64,000 bases of DNA from Gammaproteobacteria bacterium. GTDB taxonomy: Bacteria > Pseudomonadota > Gammaproteobacteria > S012-40. The stretch lies in NCBI GenBank assembly GCA_015487785.1, contig WFPC01000004.1:1-64000 (forward strand), in the 5' to 3' direction. The position numbers and the translations under genes were made by a program. Positions 38,588-48,794 of the stretch are shown here, piece after piece. Numbering within the stretch: the first letter of the stretch is position 1; every line of letters begins with the position of its first letter. Below the pieces are notes generated by a model. That model searched no databases, had not been told where the DNA came from, and saw only the letters and a program-made list of their open reading frames with translations.

Positions 38588-40105
38588 ATGAGTCAGCCCG
38601 ACGGTGGTGCCGTGGCACTCCAGGAGCAGGCATCTGCCGCCAGGGACCTGCCCTTCGCCTTTGCCAAGCGTCACCGCATCCTGCTGGATGGGCTGGACGA
38701 GCGCCAGGCAAGGGTGCTCGCCGCGCCGGCGGCCCACCTGGCCAGTTTCACCGAACTGCGCCGGGCCCTGGGCCGTCCGCTGCAGGTTCTGTGGGTGAGC
38801 GATGAGGAATTCGAGCGTCGCCTGCAGCAGAGTTATGAAGGCGGTTCCTCCGAGGCCATGCAAATGGCCGACGAGCTGGGGGAGGAGCTGGATCTCAGCA
38901 GCGTGGCGCAGGAACTGGCCGAACCCGAAGACCTGCTGGAGACCCAGGACGACGCGCCCATCATACGTCTGATCAATGCCTTGCTCACCGAGGCCATCAA
39001 GGCTGACGCCTCCGACATCCACATCGAACCCTTCGAGAACCGCCTGGTGGTGCGCATGCGGGTGGACGGCGTGCTGCGGGAGGTGCTGGAACAGAAAAAG
39101 GCCGTGACGCCGCTGATCGTATCCCGCATCAAGGTCATGGCCAAGCTCGATATCGCCGAGAAGCGCCTGCCCCAAGACGGTCGCATTTCCCTGCGGGTGG
39201 CCGGGCGGGCGGTGGACGTGCGGGTATCCACCCTGCCTTCCGGGCATGGCGAGCGGGTGGTGCTGCGCCTGCTGGACAAACAGGCCGGACGGCTGGATCT
39301 GGAACAACTGGGCATGGATGCACCGGAGCTGGGCGCCATGACCCGGCTGATCCAAAAACCCCACGGCATCATCCTGGTCACTGGTCCCACCGGCTCGGGC
39401 AAGACCACCACACTCTACGCCGTGCTCAGCCGGCTCAACGACAAGCGGCGCAATATCATGACGGTGGAAGATCCCATCGAATACTATCTCGACGGCATCG
39501 GTCAGACCCAGGTCAACCCCAAGGTGGACATGAGCTTCGCTCGTGGCCTGCGTGCCATCCTGCGCCAGGATCCCGACGTGGTGATGGTGGGGGAGATCCG
39601 CGACCTGGAAACCGCCGAGATCGCGGTGCAGGCCTCGCTCACCGGTCACCTGGTGTTGTCTACCCTGCACACCAATACCGCGGTGGGCGCGGTGACCCGC
39701 CTGCGCGACATGGGGGTGGAACCGTTCCTGCTCTCCTCCAGCCTGCTCGGGGTGGTGGCCCAGCGCCTGGTGCGCCTGCTGTGTCCCCATTGCAAGAGTC
39801 CGCAGCCGGCCAGTGCCGCCGACTGCGCCTTGCTGGGGGTGTCGCCGGCAAACCCGCCCACCCTGTATGTGCCGGTGGGCTGTGCCGAGTGCAACCAGCT
39901 TGGCTATCGCGGGCGTACCGGTATCTACGAGGTGATCGAGGTAGATGCCGAGATGCGCGAGATGATCCACGAACAGGCCGGCGAACAACAGCTTGAGATC
40001 CAGGCCCGCAAACATTCCCGCGGCATTCGCCAGGACGGCATGCGCCGGGTTTTGGCCGGTGACACCTCGCTGGAGGAAGTGCTGCGGGTGACCCGGGAAG
40101 ACTGA
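38588..40105 (+). CDS. gspE: Type II secretion system ATPase GspE
   Basis: 505 residues of the secretion ATPase family, powering pseudopilus assembly from the cytoplasmic side. N1/N2 domains (residues 1-150), then the ATPase core: Walker [11 protein letters not shown] starting at 266, Asp box [14 protein letters not shown], Walker [15 protein letters not shown], His box [15 protein letters not shown] zinc-binding tetracysteine motif is present: CPHC at 399-402 and CAEC at 432-435, as in most GspE. Gap to gspF is 2 bases. Confidence 0.97.
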   Translation: MSQPDGGAVALQEQASAARDLPFAFAKRHRILLDGLDERQARVLAAPAAHLASFTELRRALGRPLQVLWVSDEEFERRLQQSYEGGSSEAMQMADELGEELDLSSVAQELAEPEDLLETQDDAPIIRLINALLTEAIKADASDIHIEPFENRLVVRMRVDGVLREVLEQKKAVTPLIVSRIKVMAKLDIAEKRLPQDGRISLRVAGRAVDVRVSTLPSGHGERVVLRLLDKQAGRLDLEQLGMDAPELGAMTRLIQKPHGIILVTGPTGSGKTTTLYAVLSRLNDKRRNIMTVEDPIEYYLDGIGQTQVNPKVDMSFARGLRAILRQDPDVVMVGEIRDLETAEIAVQASLTGHLVLSTLHTNTAVGAVTRLRDMGVEPFLLSSSLLGVVAQRLVRLLCPHCKSPQPASAADCALLGVSPANPPTLYVPVGCAECNQLGYRGRTGIYEVIEVDAEMREMIHEQAGEQQLEIQARKHSRGIRQDGMRRVLAGDTSLEEVLRVTRED

Positions 40106-40107
40106 GC

Positions 40108-41322
40108 ATGGGCGCCTTCGAATACACCGCGCTCGATGCTCGCGGCAAGGAAACCAAGGGTGTGCTGGAGGGCGACACCCCGCGCCAGGTCCGCGCCATG
40201 CTGCGCGAGCGGGGCTGGGTGCCGCTGACGGTGGAAGAAGTACGTCAGCGCGAACAGCGCAAGCAGCGCCGTTTCGTCCTGTTCCAGCGCATCGGGGCCA
40301 CCGACCTGGCCCTGATCACCCGCCAGCTCGCCACCCTGGTAGGCTCGGGCCTGCCGGTGGAAGAGGCCCTGCGGGCGGTGTCCCAGCAAACCGAAAAGCC
40401 GCGCCTCAAGAGCATGATCATGGGTGTGCGCTCGCGGGTGCTGGAAGGGCATTCCCTGGCCACTGCCCTGGCCGACTATCCCCATGTGTTCTCCGAACTC
40501 TACCGCAGCACGGTGGAGGCCGGCGAGCAGTCAGGCTACATCAACGTGGTGCTTGAGCGTCTGGCCGATTACACCGAAAGCCGGCAACAACTCCAGCACA
40601 AACTGATGCTGGCCCTGCTCTATCCCGTGCTGGTCTCACTGGTGGCCATTGCCGTGGTCCTGTTGCTGCTGGCCTATGTGGTGCCCCAGGTGGTGCAGAT
40701 GTTCGAACACACCGGTCAGCAACTGCCGCTGCTCACCCGGCTGCTGATCGGGGTGAGCGACTTCGTGGCCGCCTATGGCCTGATCATGGGGCTGGCACTG
40801 GCCTTGCTCGGCCTGGGCTTCGCTTATCTCATGCGCTATCCGGGTTTTCGGCGGCGTTTCCATGCCCTGTTGCTGAAACTGCCCCTGATCGCCAAACTGG
40901 TGCGAGGTATGAACACCGCCCGCTTCGCGCGCACCTTCAGCATTCTCACCGCCAGTGGGGTACCGGTGCTGGAAGCCATGCGCATCTCCGCCCAGGTGAT
41001 GGTCAACCTGCCCATGCGTGAAGCGGTGGAGGAAGCCGCCATGCGGGTGCGCGAGGGGGCCAGCATCCATGAGGCCCTGGCCGCCAGTGGCTATTTTCCG
41101 CCCATGACCGTGCAACTCATCGGCAGCGGCGAGGCCAGCGGCGACCTCGAAACCATGCTGGATCGCGCCGCCGACAACCAGGAGCGCGAGATGGAAACCT
41201 TTCTCTCCGCCGCCATGGGCCTGTTCGAGCCGGTGATGATCCTGTTCATGGGCGGTGCCGTGCTGGTGATCGTGCTGGCCATCATGCTTCCCATACTGGA
41301 CATGAACAGCCTGATTCGCTGA
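40108..41322 (+). CDS. gspF: Type II secretion system inner-membrane platform protein GspF
   Basis: 404 residues with two GspF/PilC cytoplasmic domains and three transmembrane helices (LYPVLVSLVAIAVVLLLLAYV, LIMGLALALLGLGFAYLM and the terminal VMILFMGGAVLVIVLAIM). The family signatures AFEYTALDARGKETKGVLEGD and LPVEEALRAVSQQTEKPRLK are visible. It interacts with GspE and GspL. Last gene of the first gsp block; the rest of the cluster resumes at 44.0 kb after two unrelated genes. Confidence 0.96.
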   Translation: MGAFEYTALDARGKETKGVLEGDTPRQVRAMLRERGWVPLTVEEVRQREQRKQRRFVLFQRIGATDLALITRQLATLVGSGLPVEEALRAVSQQTEKPRLKSMIMGVRSRVLEGHSLATALADYPHVFSELYRSTVEAGEQSGYINVVLERLADYTESRQQLQHKLMLALLYPVLVSLVAIAVVLLLLAYVVPQVVQMFEHTGQQLPLLTRLLIGVSDFVAAYGLIMGLALALLGLGFAYLMRYPGFRRRFHALLLKLPLIAKLVRGMNTARFARTFSILTASGVPVLEAMRISAQVMVNLPMREAVEEAAMRVREGASIHEALAASGYFPPMTVQLIGSGEASGDLETMLDRAADNQEREMETFLSAAMGLFEPVMILFMGGAVLVIVLAIMLPILDMNSLIR

Positions 41323-41354
41323 ACGCCGATCTTGCCGGTGCTCGCGCACATTCC

Positions 41355-41381
41355 TTAAGAATCTCCTGCAAGCCACGATAA
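41355..41381 (+). promoter_or_regulatory. Candidate FliA (sigma28) promoter of the chemoreceptor gene
   Basis: TTAAGAAT - 11 bases - CACGATAA, against the consensus TAAAGTTT - 11 - GCCGATAA: 5 of 8 and 6 of 8 with exact spacing. It lies about 120 bases before the ATG at 41505. A flagellar sigma promoter fits a chemoreceptor gene, but the match is only moderate. Confidence 0.35.
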
Positions 41382-41504
41382 CACTCAATGTAGCTAATAC
41401 GAAATGATTAGCGGCATATCCCGGCCGGCAAGATGGCGTCGCCGCGGCCAGGATGGAAAGGATGCCCGCCGAATGCACGGTGCTGTCTGTTGGGAGAAAC
41501 GATC

Positions 41505-43106
41505 ATGATGAGAATGATGAAAATAAAAATGCCTTCCTTTTCCTTTCGTGGCAAGATCCTGCTGCTACTGGGCCTGGTCCAGCTTGGCCTGTTGGCGGCG
41601 GTGATGAGCGCGGCCTTCCTGTTCTATTATGAAGAGGAAACCGAGCATGTCAGCACGCGCCTGCAGGGCTTGGCCTCCACCCTGGCCGATGCCAGCGCCG
41701 GCGATGTGGCGCGGCGAGACTTGCCTTCCTTGCACGCGGCCGCGCAGACCGTGCTCAAGCACAACCAGTTGGCCTATGTGCGTATCCTGGGGCGTGATGG
41801 CGCGGTGCTGGTTGCCGCCGGCGCGTCCCGCTCCGGTGTGGTCGACAGCGACTTCGATGCCGCTCTCGCCAGCGATGGCGTGTTCGACGTGGCAGCGCCG
41901 GTGTTCCACGCAGGAAAAAACCTGGGCCGGGTGGAGTTGGGGCAAGACCTGGGCGAGATCGCCGAGGAGTTGGATGGCCTGGCCTGGAGCGCGCTGCTCA
42001 TGGGCGGCGGCGTGTTGCTGATCACCCTGGCTTTGCTGTATGTGAGCCTGTATTACCTCACCCGGCCGCTGGAACAATTGCGCAAGGCGTTTTACCGCCT
42101 GGTACAGGGCGAAGCCAGTTTCTCCACCCGGCTCAATATCGAGGGTGAGCACGAATTTGCCCAGATCGGCGCCTTCTTCGACCTGTTCATGGCTGAGCTG
42201 GAGGAAATGGTGAACAAGATCATGAGCCTGGCCTCGGGTTTGTCCGAAGCCAGTCACCGGGCGCAGGACATCACCAGCAATACCAGTGCGGCGGTGGAGC
42301 AACAGGCCCAGGCCATCGCCAGTTTCACCCACAGCATCGAGCAAATGGCCCAGGCCAGCGAGCAGGTTAGCACTCAGGTGGAGGCCACCAAGGAAAATGC
42401 CCAGCAAGCCCAGCAGCGGGCGCGCTGTGGTCTGGAAGTGGTTTCCACGGCGCGCAACGAGATGCGGCAGTTGGTGGAGAGCATGGAAGGGCTCAATACC
42501 ACCGTCACCCGCCTGGCCAGTCGCCATGCCGATATCCAGGCGGCTCTGGACATGATCGAAACCATTGCCGAGCAGACCAACCTGCTGGCGCTCAATGCCG
42601 CCATCGAGGCGGCCCGCGCCGGTGAGCACGGACGTGGCTTTGCGGTGGTGGCCGACGAGGTACGCAGCCTGTCACAGCGTACCACCCAGTCCACCGCCGA
42701 GATCGAAAAACTCATTGGTGCCATCCGCAGCGACAGTGAACAGGCAGTGGCGACCATGCAGGCCAACATGGAGCGGGCAAGACACAATATGGCCCAGGTG
42801 GACGATGCCGGCGCCAGTTTCGAGCGCATCGCCAGCGCGCTGGACGAGATCCAGCACGAGAGCCGGGAGAGCGCCGAGTTGGCGGCACAGCAACAGAATT
42901 TGGCGCGCGACATCCATCAGCAGATCAACCAGATCAACCACAACATCGCCGAGCTGGTGGCCATCGCCAAGCAGAATATCTCCGACAACAGCGACCTGGC
43001 TCAGTTCTCGGTGCAACTCGCCGCCGTGGTTGGACAGAGCATGGAGCAGGAACTGACTGCCGGCAGCGACATGGCAGCGCTGGAAACCGACGTGGAGTTG
43101 TTTTGA
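41505..43106 (+). CDS. Methyl-accepting chemotaxis protein
   Basis: 533 residues. A first transmembrane helix ([21 protein letters not shown]), a periplasmic sensor of about 120 residues (Leu/Ala-rich, no family recognised, possibly a four-helix or small Cache-like fold), a second helix ([22 protein letters not shown]), HAMP, and a long cytoplasmic coiled coil with the hairpin tip [21 protein letters not shown]. No CheR-tethering pentapeptide at the C-terminus. The start at 41505 is supported by GGGAG 8 bases upstream. It stands between gspF and gspG and converges with the pentapeptide-repeat gene. Confidence 0.93.
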   Translation: MMRMMKIKMPSFSFRGKILLLLGLVQLGLLAAVMSAAFLFYYEEETEHVSTRLQGLASTLADASAGDVARRDLPSLHAAAQTVLKHNQLAYVRILGRDGAVLVAAGASRSGVVDSDFDAALASDGVFDVAAPVFHAGKNLGRVELGQDLGEIAEELDGLAWSALLMGGGVLLITLALLYVSLYYLTRPLEQLRKAFYRLVQGEASFSTRLNIEGEHEFAQIGAFFDLFMAELEEMVNKIMSLASGLSEASHRAQDITSNTSAAVEQQAQAIASFTHSIEQMAQASEQVSTQVEATKENAQQAQQRARCGLEVVSTARNEMRQLVESMEGLNTTVTRLASRHADIQAALDMIETIAEQTNLLALNAAIEAARAGEHGRGFAVVADEVRSLSQRTTQSTAEIEKLIGAIRSDSEQAVATMQANMERARHNMAQVDDAGASFERIASALDEIQHESRESAELAAQQQNLARDIHQQINQINHNIAELVAIAKQNISDNSDLAQFSVQLAAVVGQSMEQELTAGSDMAALETDVELF

Positions 43107-43113
43107 ATGTGCC

Positions 43114-43863
43114 TCAGCGGCACACCCCGATGGCGCCACGGCGGCAGCGTCTGCGATCGGACCAGATGGCGTTGCCCAGTTTGGCGCCGGTGAACACGGC
43201 GCCGGAGAGTTCCGCATCGCTCAGGTCGGCTCCTCGTAAATCGGCGTTGCTGAAATTGGCCTCGGTGAGATCGGCACCCGCCAGCTTGGCTTTGGTGAGG
43301 TCGGCACCGCTGAAGTCGGCCTGTTCCAGCAAGGCCTCCTCGAAGCGGGCCCCGCTCAGCCGGGCGCGGGAAAAGTCGGCCCTGCTTAGATCGGCCTGGT
43401 CGAAAACGGCTCGCTGGAGATCGGCCTCGCGGAGGATGGCGCCTTGCATCAGGGCGTTGTAGAAAGTGACATTGCTGAGCCGGGCGCCGGACAGATCGGC
43501 GGCGGTGAGCCTGGCCCGGTCGAAGCGGGCGCCGCGCAACCGTCCCCGTACCAGTTGGGCGCCGGACAGATCGGCTCCCACCAGACGCGCCTGCTTGCCC
43601 CGCGCGCTACTGAGATCGGCCTGTCTGAGCGAGCTGAAGCCCAGGTCGGCGTGAGTGATGTCGGCTCCTTGCAGATTGGCACCGTCCAAGCGGGTCTTGA
43701 TCAGGACGGCCTCACGCAAGGGCGCGCGCTCCAGGCTCATGCCGGACTTGTCGCAATCGCTCCAGTTGACCCGGTTGGCAGGAGGGTCCTGACAGGCCGC
43801 CATCGCGGCACCTGACAACAACATGGCCCAAAACACATGCACGAAACGCCTGCCTAGATACAT
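43114..43863 (-). CDS. Exported pentapeptide-repeat protein
   Basis: 249 residues. A signal peptide ([14 protein letters not shown]), with a Cys at the end that may make it a lipoprotein (lipobox-like AMAAC), is followed by about 35 tandem A(D/N)LxX pentapeptides ([45 protein letters not shown]), forming a right-handed quadrilateral beta-helix. The C-terminal tail has two Cys ([13 protein letters not shown]). Function unknown; cytoplasmic family members can mimic DNA, but export argues against gyrase binding. AAGGAG is 8-9 bases before the start. It is antisense within the gsp cluster. Confidence 0.88.
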   Translation of the reverse strand: MYLGRRFVHVFWAMLLSGAAMAACQDPPANRVNWSDCDKSGMSLERAPLREAVLIKTRLDGANLQGADITHADLGFSSLRQADLSSARGKQARLVGADLSGAQLVRGRLRGARFDRARLTAADLSGARLSNVTFYNALMQGAILREADLQRAVFDQADLSRADFSRARLSGARFEEALLEQADFSGADLTKAKLAGADLTEANFSNADLRGADLSDAELSGAVFTGAKLGNAIWSDRRRCRRGAIGVCR

Positions 43864-43947
43864 CTCAAACGACTCCTTATCGATGCCATGTTGTCAGGCT
43901 ATTGCAGCACGGGCGGTTTTTTTTGGCAACACGATTGCGGCGTTCTT

Positions 43948-43956
43948 TGTTATCAT
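43948..43956 (+). promoter_or_regulatory. Candidate extended -10 promoter for gspG-N
   Basis: TGTTATCAT, an extended -10 (TGn followed by TATCAT, 5 of 6 to TATAAT), lies 74 bases before the gspG start in the gap between the divergent pentapeptide gene and gspG. No good -35 at 17 bases, which extended -10 promoters tolerate. Confidence 0.4.
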
Positions 43957-44030
43957 GCCGGGGCTACGGAATGGTTCTTGCCTTTCATCGGCAACGGGGG
44001 TTCAATCTTCATCTACGGGACACGACACGC

Positions 44031-44480
44031 ATGATCGCAATACAACCGAGACGCGCCCACGCCGGTTTCACCCTGATCGAGGTCATGGTGGTCATCGTCA
44101 TTCTCGGCATCCTCGCCGCCATCGTGGTGCCACGGGTGATGGACCGACCAGACACCGCACGCATCACCAAGGCCAAGCAGGACATTCGTACCCTGGAAAG
44201 CGCGCTCAATCTCTACAAACTGGACAATTTCAGCTATCCCAGCACCGACCAGGGGCTGGAAGCCCTGGTGCGCAAACCCTCGGGCACGCCGGAACCGCGC
44301 AACTGGAAAGAGGGTGGTTATATCGACCGCTTGCCCAAGGATCCCTGGGGTAACGACTATCAATACCTCAATCCCGGTGTGCACGGCAGCATCGATATCT
44401 ATAGTCTGGGCGCCGATGGCCAGGAAGGCGGTGAAGGCATCAATGCCGACATCGGCAACTGGAACCTGAACGAGGGTTGA
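44031..44480 (+). CDS. gspG: Type II secretion system major pseudopilin GspG
   Basis: 149 residues. The prepilin peptidase site is [20 protein letters not shown] with the conserved Glu at +5. The C-terminal domain carries the GspG signature [23 protein letters not shown] and the calcium-site loop [19 protein letters not shown]. It polymerises into the pseudopilus. The frame is open upstream to 43902, but the ATG at 44031 gives the normal short leader. First gene of the second gsp block. Confidence 0.97.
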   Translation: MIAIQPRRAHAGFTLIEVMVVIVILGILAAIVVPRVMDRPDTARITKAKQDIRTLESALNLYKLDNFSYPSTDQGLEALVRKPSGTPEPRNWKEGGYIDRLPKDPWGNDYQYLNPGVHGSIDIYSLGADGQEGGEGINADIGNWNLNEG

Positions 44481-44522
44481 TGTTGGTGAGGTCTCCGGGC
44501 TAGGGTCCGGACGGGTTTTCCC

Positions 44523-45041
44523 ATGGACAGCAGCGGGCAGCGCGGTTTCACCCTGCTGGAGTTGCTTGTGGTGATATTGATCATCGGTCTGATCAGCAGC
44601 TTCGCCGTGCTGAGCGTGGGCGGGCGGGACGATGCCCTGCGAGAACAGAGCCGGCGCCTGGTGGCGCTGATTCGTCTGGCCGGCGAAGAGGCCATCATCA
44701 ATGCCACCGACCTGGCCCTGCGTCTGCGCCGGCAAGGCTATGCCTTCGCCCAACTGGCACCCGATGGTCGCCTGCAGCCCTTGCAGGACGAAGACGGGGG
44801 CAGCCTGCGCCCACGCACCCTGCCCGAGGACATTCATATCCGTTCGGCACGCATCAATGGCCTGGAAGCCGACCTGGAGGCTACCGAGGATGCCCAGGGA
44901 GGTGCCGTGATCTTGCTGTATGCCAGTGGCGAGATGACTCCCTTCGAGATCGAACTGCAAGCTGCCGACGGTGGTCGTTATCGTCTGCGCGGTGAATTCA
45001 ACGGCGTGGTGAGGGAACCCGAGCGTGTATCGGCGCGTTGA
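44523..45041 (+). CDS. gspH: Type II secretion system minor pseudopilin GspH
   Basis: 172 residues. Prepilin motif QRG/FTLLELLVVILIIGLIS with Glu at +5, then the GspH globular domain (REQSRRLVALIRLAGEEAIIN; TDLALRLRRQGYAFAQL). It links the pseudopilus tip to the major pseudopilin. The 3' end overlaps gspI by 17 bases, so the genes are cotranslated. Confidence 0.94.
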   Translation: MDSSGQRGFTLLELLVVILIIGLISSFAVLSVGGRDDALREQSRRLVALIRLAGEEAIINATDLALRLRRQGYAFAQLAPDGRLQPLQDEDGGSLRPRTLPEDIHIRSARINGLEADLEATEDAQGGAVILLYASGEMTPFEIELQAADGGRYRLRGEFNGVVREPERVSAR

Positions 45042-45408
45042 CAGGCAGGCGGGCTTCACCCTGATGGAGGTGTTGGTGGCCCTGGCGGTGCTGGCCATCG
45101 CCCTGGCGGCGATCATCCAGAGCGTGGCTGCCAGCAACAACAATACCGCCTACCTGCGCGATCGCACCCTGGCCCACTGGGTGGCCATGAACCGCATCGC
45201 CGAGGTGCAGGTTCTGCACCAGTGGCCCGCCCTGGGTAGTGAGACGGGTAGTGAGGAAATGGCCAATCACGAATGGTTTTGGCGGCTGGATGTGAGCGAT
45301 GCCGGCATCGAGGGCGTGCGCCGGCTGGAGGTCAGCGTGCGCCGCGAACGCGACGACCCGCAAGCACTGGCGCATCTCACCGCCCTGGTGGGACGCCCGC
45401 AACCATGA
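45025..45408 (+). CDS. gspI: Type II secretion system minor pseudopilin GspI
   Basis: 127 residues from a GTG start inside gspH. Prepilin motif QAG/FTLMEVLVALAVLAIALAA, then the GspI domain with LAHWVAMNRIAEVQVL and the WPALGSE stretch. Member of the tip complex GspI-J-K. Its last four bases overlap the gspJ start as ATGA. Confidence 0.95.
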   Translation: MYRRVDRQAGFTLMEVLVALAVLAIALAAIIQSVAASNNNTAYLRDRTLAHWVAMNRIAEVQVLHQWPALGSETGSEEMANHEWFWRLDVSDAGIEGVRRLEVSVRRERDDPQALAHLTALVGRPQP

Positions 45409-46052
45409 AGTCGCCACCCAGTCAAGAGGGTTTCACCCTGCTGGAGTTGCTGGTGGCGCTGTCCATTTTCGCCATTCTTTCGGCCATGGCCTATGGCGGC
45501 TTGCGGGTGGTGCTGGACAGCAAGCAGCGTAACGAACAACATGCACAGCGCCTGATCGAGTTGCAGACGGCGCTGAGTTTTCTCCAGCGTGACATCGAGC
45601 AGGCGGTGGGGCGCAGCGTGCGCGATGGCTTCGGCGACGTGCAACCGGCCTGGCGTAGCGGCTTCGGCGCCCGCCTGTTCAGCCTCACCCGGGCCGGCTG
45701 GCGCAATGGCCCGGGTCTGCGCCGCAGCAACCTGCAACGGGTGAGCTATCGTTTCCAGGACGGCCGGCTGGCGCGCCAGTTCTGGCCGGTGCTGGATCGG
45801 GCCGACGACACCGAGCCACCGGAGCGGGAATTGCTGACGGGTATCGAGCAGGTGGAGCTGCGTTATCTCGATGCCCAGGGCCAGTGGCGCGACCAATGGC
45901 CGCCGCTGAATCTGGACCGGGCCGACCCGGCCCTGTTGCCGCGCGCGGTGGAGATCAGCCTCACCCTGGAGGACATGGGCAAGGTGCGCCGGGTGATGCG
46001 GGTGGCGCCGGGTGAGGCGGCGGTGGTGCAGACCTTCGCGGAGGCTTCGTGA
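45405..46052 (+). CDS. gspJ: Type II secretion system minor pseudopilin GspJ
   Basis: 215 residues. Prepilin motif QEG/FTLLELLVALSIFAIL with Glu at +5; then RLIELQTALSFLQRDIEQAVGR and YRFQDGRLARQFWPVLD, typical of GspJ. Tip complex with GspI and GspK. ATGA overlap with gspI; GTGA overlap with gspK. Confidence 0.95.
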   Translation: MKSPPSQEGFTLLELLVALSIFAILSAMAYGGLRVVLDSKQRNEQHAQRLIELQTALSFLQRDIEQAVGRSVRDGFGDVQPAWRSGFGARLFSLTRAGWRNGPGLRRSNLQRVSYRFQDGRLARQFWPVLDRADDTEPPERELLTGIEQVELRYLDAQGQWRDQWPPLNLDRADPALLPRAVEISLTLEDMGKVRRVMRVAPGEAAVVQTFAEAS

Positions 46053-47071
46053 AACGGCCCCCCGCAACACATCGTGGTGTAGCCCTGATCACCGCCATGC
46101 TGGTGACCGCGCTGGCTGCCACCACCGCGGTGGCCTTGAGTTCGCGCCAGCAGCTCGATGTGCGGCGAACCGCCAATGTCATGGCCGCCGACCAGGCTTA
46201 TCTGTATGGCCTGGGCATCGAGACCGTGGCCATGGAATTGCTCGGTGCCTACAGTCGCGAATACGATTACGACGATCCCGCGGTGATATATCAGTCCTAC
46301 ACCTTTCCGGTGGACGGTGGCCTGGTGGAAGGTGCCCTGCAGGACATGAATGCCCGCTTCAACATCAACAACCTGGTCAAGACCGGTGGTGATGGCGAAC
46401 AGCCGCCCCAGGTCAACAGCGTGCAGCGGGAGCGTTTTCGCCGTCTACTCGAACGGGTACTCAACCTCCTGGGTGACGATCCGGCGCGGGCGGAAGGCCT
46501 CACCAACGCGGTGATCGACTGGTTGGACGGGGATCAGGATGTCAGTTTCCCCGGTGGGGCCGAGGATGGCGACTACCTGGCCCAGAATCCGCCCTATCGC
46601 AGTGCCAACCGCTCCATGAGCAGTGCCAGTGAGTTGCTGCTGGTGCAGGGTTTCGACCGCACCCTGCTGTATGGCAAGACGGTGGCGGGCGAAACCGTAC
46701 CGGGTTTGTTAAAGTATGTCACGGCTCTGCCCGATGTCAGTGCACCGATCAATGTCAACACCGCCGATGCAGACCTGTTGCTGGCCTTGTCGCCCTATCT
46801 CGACGCGGCGCGCCTGGAACAGGTGCTCGCCGGCCGGCCGTTCGAGGATATCGGCGCTTTTCGCAACCACCAGGCATTCGACGACTTGAAACAACAGGAC
46901 CGCCAGAAACTGCAGCAGGATCTCCAGGGGCTCACCGTTGCCAGCCGCTTCTTTTTGGTCAAGGCCAATGTGCGCGTGGGTCGCAGCCGGTTGCGTTTCA
47001 ACAGTCTGCTGCAGCGCAACGGCAGCCGCGTGGCCGTGGTCTCCCGGGCGCAGGGAACCGACGGCCTATGA
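46049..47071 (+). CDS. gspK: Type II secretion system minor pseudopilin GspK
   Basis: 340 residues from a GTG start, the largest pseudopilin. Prepilin-like motif HRG/VALITAMLVTALAATTA lacks the Glu at +5, which is normal for GspK and lets it cap the pseudopilus. The inserted alpha-helical domain is visible (LEDMNARFNINNLVK type: VEGALQDMNARFNINNLV; INVNTADADLLLALSPYL). Overlaps both neighbours by 4 bases. Confidence 0.95.
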   Translation: MKRPPATHRGVALITAMLVTALAATTAVALSSRQQLDVRRTANVMAADQAYLYGLGIETVAMELLGAYSREYDYDDPAVIYQSYTFPVDGGLVEGALQDMNARFNINNLVKTGGDGEQPPQVNSVQRERFRRLLERVLNLLGDDPARAEGLTNAVIDWLDGDQDVSFPGGAEDGDYLAQNPPYRSANRSMSSASELLLVQGFDRTLLYGKTVAGETVPGLLKYVTALPDVSAPINVNTADADLLLALSPYLDAARLEQVLAGRPFEDIGAFRNHQAFDDLKQQDRQKLQQDLQGLTVASRFFLVKANVRVGRSRLRFNSLLQRNGSRVAVVSRAQGTDGL

Positions 47072-48279
47072 GGCGTGAGCGCATCGTGTTGCGGTTGCCG
47101 GCGGATGCCGGGGCGCCGGTGCAGTGGCGCCGTTTCGACGAAACGGCGTCGGTCATCGTGGGCCAGGGCAGCCTGGAGGAACTGGCCGCGGACATCGGCA
47201 ATACCCCGGTGCAGGCTCTGATACCCGGTGAGCAGGTTTTTGTCACCCGGGTGAATATTCCCACCCAGAACCGCCAACGCCTGCGCAAGGCCATCCCCTT
47301 TGCCCTGGAAGACCAGTTGCTAGACGAGGTGGAGACCCTGCATTTTGCCCTGGGCCAGCGTCGTGGCGACAGTATCGAAGTGGCGGTGGTGGCGCGCCGG
47401 CTGCTGGACGGCTGGCTCGAGCGCCTGCGCCAGGCTGGCCTGGTGGTGGAGCGCCTGTTGCCCGATGTCTACGCGCTGGCGCCGCAGGCCGACTGCTGGG
47501 TGGCACTGTGGGAAGATACGCGCCTGTTGCTGCGCCCGTCGCGCGCGGCGCCGCTGGTGCTGGACAACGACAGCCTTGGCGAGTTGTTGCCCCTGGTGCT
47601 GGACGAGGCCGGTGACGACCGACCCGAGCGGATTTGCCTGTGGGATGCCCGTGATGGTGCCGTGGGCAGTCTTCCGCTGGACGGTGTGGAGCTGAAACGC
47701 CGGAGCAGCGAAGGCCTGTTGCAATGCCTGTCCGTGGAGGGTCTGCCCGCCGATGCTATCGACTTGTTGCAAGGTGACTACAGTCGCCGCGAGCAGCTGG
47801 GCAAGTTGTGGCGCCCCTGGCGCCTCACCGCGGTGCTGGCGCTGGTGGTGTTCGGTCTGCAGGTGGCGGCCACCGCCTACGACAACAGCCGTCTGCGCCA
47901 GCAGAGCCAGGCCCTGAGGGCGCAGGTGGAAACGGTCTACCGGCAGGCTTTTCCCGAGGCCCGCAAGGTGGTCAATCCCCGGGTGCAGATGCAGCGCAAG
48001 CTGGACGAACTGCGAGCCGGCGGTGATGGTCAGGGAATGCTGGAGCTGCTGGCGCGCAGCGGCAAGGTGTTGCGCAACAAGCGTGGCCTGGTGCTGCGCA
48101 GTATTCGCTACAAGCAGGGGGAGCTGGATCTCGAGGTGGAAGTGGCCAGCCTGCAGCAACTGGACGAACTGAAACAGCAACTGACCCGCGAGGCTGGCAT
48201 GCAAGTGGATATTCAGTCTGCTGCCGCCAAGGGCAGCAAGGTGCGCGGTCGCCTGCGGCTCAAGGGTGATTCATCGTGA
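47068..48279 (+). CDS. gspL: Type II secretion system protein GspL
   Basis: 403 residues. A cytoplasmic actin-like domain that recruits GspE (residues ~1-240, with LIPGEQVFVTRVNIPTQNRQ and RLLPDVYALAP), one transmembrane helix (LTAVLALVVFGLQVAATAY, about 252-270) and a periplasmic ferredoxin-like domain (RSIRYKQGELDLEVEVASL). Overlaps gspK (ATGA) and gspM (GTGA) by 4 bases each. Confidence 0.94.
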   Translation: MRRERIVLRLPADAGAPVQWRRFDETASVIVGQGSLEELAADIGNTPVQALIPGEQVFVTRVNIPTQNRQRLRKAIPFALEDQLLDEVETLHFALGQRRGDSIEVAVVARRLLDGWLERLRQAGLVVERLLPDVYALAPQADCWVALWEDTRLLLRPSRAAPLVLDNDSLGELLPLVLDEAGDDRPERICLWDARDGAVGSLPLDGVELKRRSSEGLLQCLSVEGLPADAIDLLQGDYSRREQLGKLWRPWRLTAVLALVVFGLQVAATAYDNSRLRQQSQALRAQVETVYRQAFPEARKVVNPRVQMQRKLDELRAGGDGQGMLELLARSGKVLRNKRGLVLRSIRYKQGELDLEVEVASLQQLDELKQQLTREAGMQVDIQSAAAKGSKVRGRLRLKGDSS

Positions 48280-48794
48280 AGGCTCTGGTGCAACAGGTAC
48301 TCAGCTACTGGATGCAGTTGCGTCCGCGGGAGCAGGCGTTGCTCGGCGTGGCGGGCCTGGTATTGTTGCTGGCCGTGTTGTTCATGCTGGTGTGGGAACC
48401 GGTGATGCAGGAGCACCGGCGACTGCAACAGGGCCTGGTTCAGCAGCAAGAATTGCTGGCCTGGATGCAGCAGTCGGCGGCGGAAGTCAGACGCCTGCAG
48501 GCGGGCGCTGGCCAGAGCCGGCAGGCACGGGCGCGTGGTGGCCAGTCCTTGCTGGCCCTGATCGACAGCACCGCCAAGCGTGCGCGTCTGGGGGCGGCGC
48601 TGAAGCGAGTGGAGCCCGATGGCTCGGGGCGGGTGCGTGTGTGGTTGGAGCAGGCCGCCTTCGACGACCTGGTGCGCTGGCTGGGACAATTGCAGCAGCG
48701 CTATGGCGTGCGGGTGGACAGCATTGCCGTCGACCGGGACGAAAAACCCGGCCGGGTGGCGGCGCGGGTGGTCTTCGCGGGGAGCACTCCATGA
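48276..48794 (+). CDS. gspM: Type II secretion system protein GspM
   Basis: 172 residues from a GTG start. Short cytoplasmic N-terminus (YWMQLRPREQALL), one transmembrane helix (LGVAGLVLLLAVLFMLVW), then a periplasmic ferredoxin-like domain (GSGRVRVWLEQAAFDDLVRWL, YGVRVDSIAVDRDEKPG). Partner of GspL in the inner-membrane platform. The gspN start overlaps its stop by 4 bases. Confidence 0.93.
   Translation: MKALVQQVLSYWMQLRPREQALLGVAGLVLLLAVLFMLVWEPVMQEHRRLQQGLVQQQELLAWMQQSAAEVRRLQAGAGQSRQARARGGQSLLALIDSTAKRARLGAALKRVEPDGSGRVRVWLEQAAFDDLVRWLGQLQQRYGVRVDSIAVDRDEKPGRVAARVVFAGSTP

Noticed and set aside
38300..40015. A 571-codon minus-strand frame opposite gspD/gspE
   Set aside because: It spans two real genes on the other strand and has typical shadow composition.
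43114..43863. Repeated GATCGGC-like units on the plus strand that look like a DNA repeat array
   Set aside because: They are the codon-level reflection of pentapeptide repeats in a protein on the minus strand, with 15-base period and variable spacers; not CRISPR.
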